Shown: positions 41,416 to 48,584 of the stretch, one piece after another
Layout: each line of letters starts with the position of its first letter
How positions within the stretch are numbered: position 1 is the stretch's first letter
From: Acidimicrobiia bacterium
GTDB taxonomy: Bacteria > Actinomycetota > Acidimicrobiia > Acidimicrobiales > Aldehydirespiratoraceae
Length of the DNA stretch: 58,126 nt
Reading direction: 5' to 3'
Assembly (NCBI GenBank): GCA_021296315.1
Contig: JAGWAO010000008.1
Span: forward strand, 1 to 58,126
Translations under genes and position numbers: made by a program
Notes under the pieces: generated by a model
What the model saw: the letters and a program-made list of their open reading frames with translations, nothing else
Told to the model about the DNA's origin: nothing
The model's database searches: none

Positions 41416-42891
41416 GTGGTCCAAATGTTGTCTGAGCCGCGAGATGGGTTGCTCGACCGGTACCAGCCGGGCGGCGCTTTCGACGAGGCGTTCGATGCCG
41501 ACGGGTCGGTGCGCGACACCTACAGCCGCATCGTCGAGCGGTTCCGGGAACTCGACGTCGACGAGATCAGGCGGCTCGAGAAGCTCGTCGCCGACGAGTT
41601 CCGCCGCCAGGGGATCACCTTCACCGTCTACAGCGAGGAGGAGGGCACCGAGCGCATCTGGCCCATGGACCTGTTCCCCCGGCTCATCGCCGCAGCCGAG
41701 TGGGACGAGCTGGCCCGGGGGCTGAGCCAGCGGGTCGCAGCCCTCAACTGCTTCCTGGCCGACCTGTACAACGGCGGTGCGGCGGCTGTCGCCGACGGAG
41801 TGGTGCCCCGGTGGCTGGTGATGTCGTCGCAGTGCTTCGAACGCAACGCCATGGGCATCGCCGTGCCCCACTCCGCGCACTGCAACGTGGCCGGGATCGA
41901 CGTGGTGCGCGACACCGACGGTCGGTACCGGGTTCTCGAGGACAACCTGCGCAGCCCCAGCGGCATCTCCTATGTGATCGAGAACCGGGCGGCCATGGCC
42001 AAGGCCTGCAGCTGGCTGTTCTACGACCACGCCGTGCAGCCCACCGAGCAGTACGGTCAGATGCTGCGCTCCACGCTGCAGTCGATGGCCCCGGGAGGCG
42101 AGCATGACCCCCGCATCGTGGTGCTGACCCCGGGCATCTTCAACGCCGCCTATTTCGAGCACGCCTTCCTGGCCCGCTCGATGGGCGTGGAGCTGGTCGA
42201 AGGCAGAGACCTGGTCGTCGACGACCACAAGGTGTACACCCGCACCATCGAGGGGCTGGTCAAGGTGGACGTCATCTACCGGCGCATCGACGACGACTTC
42301 CTCGACCCGGTCGCCTTCCGGCCCAACTCGACGCTGGGTGTGCCCGGGCTTCTCAGCGCGCTGCGGGCCGGGACCGTCACGGTGTGCAATGCGCTCGGCA
42401 ACGGCGTCGTCGACGACAAGGGCGTGTACCCCTACGTGCCTGAGATGATCAGGTACTACCTGGGCGCCGAGCCGATCATCGACAACGTCACCACCTACAT
42501 GATGTGGGACCCCGACCAGCGGCGCGAGGCGCTGGCCAGGCTGGACGAGCTGGTGGCCAAGCCGGTCGGCGAGTCGGGTGGCTACGGCGTGCTGATCGGC
42601 CCCCACGCCACCGAGCAGCAGCTGGACGAGGCCCGGGCCAGGATCGAGGCCGAGCCCCGCAGCTGGATCGTCCAGGAACTCGTGCAGCTGTCCACGCTGC
42701 CGTCGGTAGCGGAGGACCGCCTCGAACCCCGCCATCTCGACCTGCGGCCCTTCGTGCTGACCGGCGAGCGGACCCAGGTCTTCCCCGGCGGGCTCACCCG
42801 GGTGGCCATGCGCCGGGGGTCGCTCATCGTCAACTCCTCCCAGGGCGGGGGCTCCAAGGACACCTGGGTCCTCGCCCCCGAGACGCCATGA
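41416..42891 (+). CDS. Circularly permuted ATP-grasp type 2 protein
   Basis: A 491-residue member of the circularly permuted ATP-grasp family (old DUF404/DUF407), predicted to form amide bonds using ATP. Landmarks are LRSPSGISYVIENRAAM, DVIYRRIDDDFLDP, NALGNGVVDDKG, KPVGESGGYG and a C-terminal SSQGGGSKDTWVL. I start at GTG 41416; the much longer open frame upstream is a shadow of the dienelactone hydrolase gene. It is the first of the conserved ATP-grasp, alpha-E, transglutaminase trio, suggested in the literature to be a peptide ligation and cleavage system whose target is unknown. Confidence 0.92.
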   Translation: MVQMLSEPRDGLLDRYQPGGAFDEAFDADGSVRDTYSRIVERFRELDVDEIRRLEKLVADEFRRQGITFTVYSEEEGTERIWPMDLFPRLIAAAEWDELARGLSQRVAALNCFLADLYNGGAAAVADGVVPRWLVMSSQCFERNAMGIAVPHSAHCNVAGIDVVRDTDGRYRVLEDNLRSPSGISYVIENRAAMAKACSWLFYDHAVQPTEQYGQMLRSTLQSMAPGGEHDPRIVVLTPGIFNAAYFEHAFLARSMGVELVEGRDLVVDDHKVYTRTIEGLVKVDVIYRRIDDDFLDPVAFRPNSTLGVPGLLSALRAGTVTVCNALGNGVVDDKGVYPYVPEMIRYYLGAEPIIDNVTTYMMWDPDQRREALARLDELVAKPVGESGGYGVLIGPHATEQQLDEARARIEAEPRSWIVQELVQLSTLPSVAEDRLEPRHLDLRPFVLTGERTQVFPGGLTRVAMRRGSLIVNSSQGGGSKDTWVLAPETP

Positions 42892-42938
42892 CGGCCGCGT
42901 ACCGGTCATCGGGGAACTCGCCCGGGAGCGCGCCGTGA
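42888..42938 (+). CDS. 16-codon relay ORF
   Basis: ATG inside the ATP-grasp stop (ATGA, 42888-42891), encodes MTAAYRSSGNSPGSAP, and its TGA overlaps the alpha-E start (GTGA, 42935-42938). Confidence 0.4.
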   Translation: MTAAYRSSGNSPGSAP

Positions 42939-43918
42939 TCCTGGCCCGCCACGCCGAGGCGCTGCTGTGGGTGGGCCGCTACCTGGAGCGGGCCGAGACC
43001 ACGTCCAGGTGCCTCAACTACGCGGCCAACTCGATCACCCACCTGCGGGCCGGTGAGGCCCGCGCCGAGGGCGAGCTGATGGTCAGGACCCTCGGACTGC
43101 AGGACGAGTTGGAAGCCGTCGGTCCGCTGGAGAGCCAGCCCCAGCTGGTCGCCTTCCTGCTCTCCGACACCGACAATCCCGGGTCGGTGGTGTCGGCCAT
43201 CGTCGCGGTCCGCGAGAACCTGCGGTCGGTCCGGGACCGGATCCCGATCGAGCTGTGGGAGGAGGCCAACGGCCTCTATCTCAGGTTCCCGTTCCTCGGC
43301 CACGCCGACGCCGCACCGGCCGGGCTCCACGAGGTGCTGCTGATGGTGCGGCGGGCCTGCCTGGCCATCTCCGGAGTCCTCAACGAGGGCATGCGGCGCG
43401 ATGAGGGGCACGCCTTCGTGGTCGTCGGCCGGATGCTGGAGCGGTCGATCTTCACGGTGGGCCTGCTCGAGGCCAGCCACTCCGACGCCCGCGGGGTGAT
43501 GGACGCCGCCCGGATGCTGCGGCTCACCAGCTCGTTGCAGGCGTACCACCGCCAGCACGGCAACGCCCCCGACACCCACGGCGTGGTGCGCTACCTGCTG
43601 CACGCCCCGGACCTGCCCCGCTCGCTGCTGTCATGCCTCGGCCGGGCCGAGGAGGGCCTCACCGGGTTGGGGCCGAACTCCGCCGCGCTGGACCGCGCCC
43701 GCCGCAAGGCGGCCCTGCTGCGGGCCCGCCTGGAACTCGGCGAGGTCGAGGAGGCCATGGCCTCCGCTCCGGTGGCGACATTGCAGGACTTGGCGGTGCA
43801 GCTCACGGGACTGGCCAGCGACGTGCACGCCGGCATCGTGCCGCCGCTGGCCATGGCCACGGTCCAAGCCCAGTACGTCCGTCCCGGCGGGGCCGGCAAG
43901 GGCGAAGGGGCGGGATGA
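42935..43918 (+). CDS. Alpha-E domain protein (DUF403)
   Basis: A 327-residue all-helical alpha-E protein, the standard partner of circularly permuted ATP-grasp enzymes. The N-terminus (ILARHAEALLWVGRYLERAETTSRCL) with its ERAE motif is diagnostic; the rest is helical, including EGHAFVVVGRMLERSIFTVG. Start GTG 42935 overlaps the relay ORF stop and its own stop overlaps the next start (ATGA). Probable subunit or substrate-recognition partner of the ligase; not directly shown. Confidence 0.92.
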   Translation: MILARHAEALLWVGRYLERAETTSRCLNYAANSITHLRAGEARAEGELMVRTLGLQDELEAVGPLESQPQLVAFLLSDTDNPGSVVSAIVAVRENLRSVRDRIPIELWEEANGLYLRFPFLGHADAAPAGLHEVLLMVRRACLAISGVLNEGMRRDEGHAFVVVGRMLERSIFTVGLLEASHSDARGVMDAARMLRLTSSLQAYHRQHGNAPDTHGVVRYLLHAPDLPRSLLSCLGRAEEGLTGLGPNSAALDRARRKAALLRARLELGEVEEAMASAPVATLQDLAVQLTGLASDVHAGIVPPLAMATVQAQYVRPGGAGKGEGAG

Positions 43919-44880
43919 GGCTCGGAATCTCCTACCGGATGCACTTCCGCTACTCCGAGCCCGTGACCGAGTGCCAGAACGAGGTGCGGGTGCGGCCCCG
44001 CGACGACGATCACCAGCGAGTGCTGTCGTACCGGCTGACATCGCAGCCGCAGCTCCAGGTGTTCTCGGTCCACGACTACTGGGGCACGGTCGTGGAGCAA
44101 CTCGGCATCCGCACGCCCCACACCGAACTGGAACTGCTGGCCGAGGCGACCGTGGAGACGGCGGCCCGCCCCGAGCCGGCCGAGGCTCCAGCGGTCTCAG
44201 CGCTGGATGACGCCGGCTTCCGGTTGGAGCACTTCGAATTCCTGGAACCGTCCCAGCATGTCGACTGGCGCCCCGGCGACGCCGTCGAGCAGCGGGCCGC
44301 AGCCACGGTTGCAATAGCCGCGTCCGTGCCGGAGATGGTGTCCGCGGTGGTGGCCGATGTGCGAGGGGCGTTGAGCTACGAGCAGGGCGCCACCGACATC
44401 GGCGTCTCGCTGGCGAAGCTGCTCGAGGGAGGGGCAGGCGTGTGCCAGGACTTCGCGCACCTGGCGCTCGGCATGCTGCGCAGCGCCGGTGTCCCCGCCC
44501 GCTACGTCTCGGGATACTTGTTCGCGGCCGACGAGACCTCAGCGAACTCCGAGACCGCCGACATCGTGACAGTGCAGACCCATGCGTGGATCGAGGTCGC
44601 ATTGCCCGGCTGGGGCTGGTGGGCGCTCGACCCGACCAACGGCGGCCCCGTCGGGGAGCGCCACGTCGTCATCGGCTGCGGGCGCGACTACGGCGACGTG
44701 CCGCCGGTGAGAGGCGCCTTCATGGGCTCGGGTACCGCAGAGGTCGACGCCGAGGTGCTGATCGGAAGGCAGAGCGAGGACCTGCCCCCGGAAGCGCCGG
44801 CACCCCGGCGGGCCCGTTCCGACGTCAGGACGCCCGCAGCCCCGAGTTGGTCCCAGCAGAGCCAGCAACAGCAGCAGTGA
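43915..44880 (+). CDS. Transglutaminase-like cysteine protease family protein
   Basis: A 321-residue transglutaminase-fold protein. N-terminal beta domain (MRLGISYRMHFRYSEPVTE), then the catalytic core with Cys in GAGVCQDFAHLALG, His in THAWIEVALPGWGWW and Asp in ALDPTNGG. Members act as peptidases or amidases. It starts in the alpha-E stop (ATGA), closing the three-gene unit. Ends in a Gln/Ser-rich tail. A hairpin shared with the converging MFS gene follows. Confidence 0.92.
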   Translation: MRLGISYRMHFRYSEPVTECQNEVRVRPRDDDHQRVLSYRLTSQPQLQVFSVHDYWGTVVEQLGIRTPHTELELLAEATVETAARPEPAEAPAVSALDDAGFRLEHFEFLEPSQHVDWRPGDAVEQRAAATVAIAASVPEMVSAVVADVRGALSYEQGATDIGVSLAKLLEGGAGVCQDFAHLALGMLRSAGVPARYVSGYLFAADETSANSETADIVTVQTHAWIEVALPGWGWWALDPTNGGPVGERHVVIGCGRDYGDVPPVRGAFMGSGTAEVDAEVLIGRQSEDLPPEAPAPRRARSDVRTPAAPSWSQQSQQQQQ

Positions 44881-44898
44881 GCGGGGAGCGGAGTCTCA

Positions 44899-44933
44899 GG
44901 TTGGTTCTACGTGCCTACGGCACAGGACCAACC
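44899..44933. terminator. Bidirectional terminator-like hairpin
   Basis: GGTTGGTTCT (44899-44908) pairs with AGGACCAACC (44924-44933, one G-T pair), and GTGCC (44911-44915) with GGCAC (44919-44923) around a TAC loop: about 15 bp between convergent genes. The TAG stop of the minus-strand MFS gene lies at the loop. Confidence 0.6.
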
Positions 44934-46132
44934 CGAGATACCGGGGGTGAGCCGCCGCGGGCCCACAGCTGGAAGGCCAGCGCAATTGCGGTGTAGGCCA
45001 GATAGGCGACGCCGATCGGCATCACCGAGCCGTCGATGGCCCGGTCGGTGAACGAGGCCAGCAGCGACCCCAGCATCCAGGTGCTGACCCCCAGGGTCGA
45101 CGCGGCCGTGCCGGCCATCTCGCCCATCGGTTCCAGGGCCAGGCTCACACCGGACGGGAACACCGCCACGTGAACGGCGTTGCACAGCGTGAACAGTGCC
45201 AGCCACAGTCCGAACGGCGGCAGGCCGTCACCGGCAGCCGTCACCGCGAACAGCGCAGCAGAGGCCGCGGCGAAGGCGCTGCCGGCCCAGAGCACCAGCT
45301 GGCGGGCGTCCACCCAGTGCAGTAGGCGATTGCTGGTCAAGGCCACCGCGGCGGCAAGGACGCCGGCGGCGCTGAAGTACGGCACGAACCAGCTCGAACG
45401 GTCGTACACGTCGCCGAAGATCAGCTCGGTGCTGCCCAGGTAGGCCAGGAAGGCCCCGAAGCCGAAGGTGACCATCAGCGTGTAGCCCAGCGACGTGCGG
45501 TTGGAGACCACGGCCCGGAAGCCCGCCGCCACCGGACCGAGCCGCAACGACCGGCGGTGGGCATCCTTTAGCGTCTCGTCGAGGCGCAACGACCACGCCA
45601 GCGCGACCAGCCCGGTCACCACGCCGAAGGCCATCACCCAGCGCCACGAGCCGATAACCACCAAGCCCTTGCCGAGAACCGGAGCCACGATCGGCGCGAT
45701 GAAGAAGACGGCCTGGATGAGCGTCATCACCCGGGCCATGGCCGTTCCCGCGTAGCGGTCCCGCACGATGGCCTGCGTCAGGATCCGAGGTCCCGCGGCC
45801 GCGAACCCCCACACGAACCGGCTGGCGTAGAGCACGCCCAGTGACGGGGCCAGCGCCGCCGCCAGAGCAGCCGCGGCGTACAGCACCAGGCTCCCCGCCA
45901 GGGCCCGCTTGCGGCCCACGGCGTCGGCCAGGGGGCCGTAGAACAGGTGTCCGATCCCGGCCCCCATCAGGAACAGCGTCACCGTGAGGGACAGCCGGGT
46001 GGAGTCGTCGTCGAGGCCGAAGGCGGGACGCATCTGCTCGAAGGCGGGCAGCAGGATGTCGATGGCCAGCGACGACATCGCCGTCAACAGCCCCATCAGC
46101 AGCACGAACTCCCGCTCGCCCATGCGGCTCAT
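44915..46132 (-). CDS. MFS multidrug efflux transporter, Bcr/CflA-like (paralogue 1)
   Basis: About 405 residues with roughly 12 membrane helices. MFS motif A appears as GPLADAVGRKRAL, and the N-terminus (FVLLMGLLTAMSSLAIDILLP, then QMRPAFGLDD) is typical of Bcr/CflA drug-proton antiporters. Start ATG 46132, or the GTG at 46144 that overlaps the stop of the upstream paralogue (GTGA). Its C-terminus is eight residues longer than that of paralogue 2 because it extends into the hairpin at 44899-44933. Substrate unknown. Confidence 0.88.
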   Translation of the reverse strand: MSRMGEREFVLLMGLLTAMSSLAIDILLPAFEQMRPAFGLDDDSTRLSLTVTLFLMGAGIGHLFYGPLADAVGRKRALAGSLVLYAAAALAAALAPSLGVLYASRFVWGFAAAGPRILTQAIVRDRYAGTAMARVMTLIQAVFFIAPIVAPVLGKGLVVIGSWRWVMAFGVVTGLVALAWSLRLDETLKDAHRRSLRLGPVAAGFRAVVSNRTSLGYTLMVTFGFGAFLAYLGSTELIFGDVYDRSSWFVPYFSAAGVLAAAVALTSNRLLHWVDARQLVLWAGSAFAAASAALFAVTAAGDGLPPFGLWLALFTLCNAVHVAVFPSGVSLALEPMGEMAGTAASTLGVSTWMLGSLLASFTDRAIDGSVMPIGVAYLAYTAIALAFQLWARGGSPPVSRVGPVP

Positions 46133-46140
46133 CGGCCCGC

Positions 46141-47325
46141 TCACGGCGGCGAGCCGCCCCGAGCCCAGAAGTGGCACACCAGCGACAGCACGCTGTAGGT
46201 GAGGTAAGCGATGCCGATCGGCATCACCGAGCCGTCGATAGCCCGGTCGGTGAACGAGGCCAGCAGCGAGCCTCCCAGCGAGCCGCAGGCCCCCATCACG
46301 GCCGCCGCGGTGCCCGCCAACTTCCCCATCGGCTCCAGAGCCAGGCTTATGGCGGTCGGGAACACCCCCACGCAGCTGGCGTTGGCCAGGCTGAACAGCA
46401 CCATCCAGAGGCCGAACGGAGGCAGGCCTTCGCCGGCCACGGTCACTGCGAACAGGGCGGCCGAAATGGCGACGAAGGCCGCGCCCGCGCCCAGTGCCAG
46501 CTGGCGGGCGTCCACCCGGTGGAGCACCCGGTTGCAGCCCAGCGCCACTGCTGCGGACGCCAGGCCGAAGGCGGAGAAGTACGGGACGAACCACCCCGGG
46601 CGGCCGTACACATCGCCGAAGATCAACTCGGTGCTGGCCAAGAAGGACAGGAACGCACCGAAGCCGAAAGTGATCATCAGCGTGTAGCCGAGAGAGGTGC
46701 GGTTGCACATGACCGAACGGAATCCCGCCAGCACCGGTCCGACGCTCAACCGACGTCGGTGCTCGGGGTCCAGGGTCTCGGCGAGACGTACCGACCATGC
46801 CAGTACCGCCACCGCGATCACTGCGCCGAAGGCCATCACCCAGCGCCATGAACCGATTTCCACCAAGCCCTTGCCAAGAACCGGAGCGAGGATGGGTGCG
46901 ATCATGAACGCGGTCTGGATGAGCGTCATCACCCGGGCCATGGCCGTGCCCGCGAAGCGGTCGCGCACGATGGCCTGCGTGAGGGTCCTGGAGCCGCCCG
47001 ACGCGATTCCCCACACGAACCGGCCGGTGTAGAGCACGCCCAGCGACGGGGCCAGCGCACAGGCCAGCGCGGCCGCACCGTAGAGCGCCATGCCCCCCGC
47101 GAGCGTCGGTTTGCGCCCCACGGCATCGGCGATGGGGCCGTAGAACAGGTTGCCGACGCCCGTCCCCATCAGGAACAGGGTGATGGTGAGGGCCAGCTCG
47201 GCGGAGTCGTCGTCGAGGCCGAAGGCGGGACGCATCTCCGCGAAGGCGGGCAGCAGGATGTCGATGGCCAGAGCCGACATGGCGGCCACCAGGGCCATGA
47301 ACAACACGAACTCCCGCTCACCCAT
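46141..47325 (-). CDS. MFS multidrug efflux transporter, Bcr/CflA-like (paralogue 2)
   Basis: 394 residues, closely similar to the next gene along its whole length (shared stretches include NRTSLGYTLM, STELIFGDVY, SLLASFTDRAIDGSVMPIG). Motif A is GPIADAVGRKPTL. Start ATG 47325 gives MGEREFVLFMALVAAMSALA. First gene of a two-gene operon produced by tandem duplication and then diverged, perhaps widening substrate range or forming a heterodimer. Divergent from the esterase gene. Confidence 0.88.
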   Translation of the reverse strand: MGEREFVLFMALVAAMSALAIDILLPAFAEMRPAFGLDDDSAELALTITLFLMGTGVGNLFYGPIADAVGRKPTLAGGMALYGAAALACALAPSLGVLYTGRFVWGIASGGSRTLTQAIVRDRFAGTAMARVMTLIQTAFMIAPILAPVLGKGLVEIGSWRWVMAFGAVIAVAVLAWSVRLAETLDPEHRRRLSVGPVLAGFRSVMCNRTSLGYTLMITFGFGAFLSFLASTELIFGDVYGRPGWFVPYFSAFGLASAAVALGCNRVLHRVDARQLALGAGAAFVAISAALFAVTVAGEGLPPFGLWMVLFSLANASCVGVFPTAISLALEPMGKLAGTAAAVMGACGSLGGSLLASFTDRAIDGSVMPIGIAYLTYSVLSLVCHFWARGGSPP

Positions 47326-47484
47326 GCGGTGTTCGGGCCTGATCACGGCGGCGAGTCTGCCCCAGGCACGGCCGGCAACCCTCCACGGGTGCGGTGGGCT
47401 GGCGAGTCCGGCCGCCGACGGGCCCGGCGGCGGGTTAGGGTGCGGCCCACTCACGGGCCCACCGAGCCCAGAAGGGAGCAGGCG

Positions 47485-48570
47485 ATGACGGACACGATGA
47501 CCGCCGCGAGACTCAGTCTTCCCGGACGGCTGGGAGACCCCGACATGACCCTGGCCACCGACCCGCGCTCGGACCCCCGCATGGTGGCGGTGCTTGAGCC
47601 GTTGGGCTTGGCCGGGCGGGCCGACCCGGTGCCGCTCAGCGCCGAGTCGTCGCTCGAGGACATCCGCACGGTTGCAGCGTTGGGTGAGCCGGGATTCGAG
47701 CAGCTCTTCGACGTGCTGTTCGCGGGCCTGACGCCCGTCGAAGGCGTGGAGTCGCGCACCGAGGTGATCGGCGGCGTCGACGGCAACGACATCAGTCTCT
47801 ACATCCACCGCCCGGCTGGCGACGGCGGCCCGCATCCGGGCATCCTGCACATCCACGGCGGCGGCATGGTGATCCTCTCCGCGGCGGGTGCCTCCTACCG
47901 GCGCTGGCGCGACGCGCTGGCCGCTCTCGGGCTGGTGGTGGTGGGGGTGGAGTTCCGCAACGCCGCCGGGGGGCGCGGCAGCCACCCGTTCCCGGCGGCC
48001 CTCAACGACTGCACCGCGGCGCTGGAGTGGATGCACGCCCACCGGAAGGACCTCGGGGTGTCGAAGCTGGTGGTGTCGGGCGAGTCCGGCGGCGGGAACC
48101 TCACGCTGGCTACATCGTTGAAGGCCCGCCAAGATGGCCGCCTCGGCATGATCGACGGGGTGTACGCCCAGTGCCCGTACATTTCAGGTACGTATGCGAG
48201 CCCGCCGCCGGAGCTGCCGTCGCTGCACGAGAACGACGGTTACTTCCTGGCCAGCGACCTCATGGGGTACTTCGTGGAGGCCTACGACCCGGGCGGAGCG
48301 AACCTGACCAACCCGCTGGCCTGGCCCTGGCACGCCGCGGTGGACGATCTCGCCGGCATGCCGCCCCACGTGATCTCTGTCAATGAACTCGACCCCCTGC
48401 GAGACGAGGGACTCGACTACTACCGCAAGCTCGCCCGGGCAGGCGTCACGGTCAGCAGCCGCACCGTCAACGGCACCTGCCACGCCGGCGACCTGCTGCT
48501 GCCGGGCGCCCTGCCCGAGGTGTACGCCGCCTCGGCCCGCGATCTAGCCACCTTCGCCCACGCACTCTGA
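47485..48570 (+). CDS. Alpha/beta hydrolase, HSL (family IV) esterase-like
   Basis: A 361-residue hydrolase. The oxyanion-hole motif HIHGGGMV and nucleophile elbow GESGGGNL mark the hormone-sensitive-lipase family; Asp in NELDPLRDEG and His in GTCHAGDLL complete the triad. The N-terminal 90 residues form a cap. Start ATG 47485 follows AAGGGAG, and a TAGGGT box at 47436-47441 gives a short leader. No signal peptide, so an intracellular ester hydrolase of unknown substrate. Convergent with the dehalogenase-like gene 14 bases away. Confidence 0.88.
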   Translation: MTDTMTAARLSLPGRLGDPDMTLATDPRSDPRMVAVLEPLGLAGRADPVPLSAESSLEDIRTVAALGEPGFEQLFDVLFAGLTPVEGVESRTEVIGGVDGNDISLYIHRPAGDGGPHPGILHIHGGGMVILSAAGASYRRWRDALAALGLVVVGVEFRNAAGGRGSHPFPAALNDCTAALEWMHAHRKDLGVSKLVVSGESGGGNLTLATSLKARQDGRLGMIDGVYAQCPYISGTYASPPPELPSLHENDGYFLASDLMGYFVEAYDPGGANLTNPLAWPWHAAVDDLAGMPPHVISVNELDPLRDEGLDYYRKLARAGVTVSSRTVNGTCHAGDLLLPGALPEVYAASARDLATFAHAL

Positions 48571-48584
48571 GCCGCACGTCGCGG

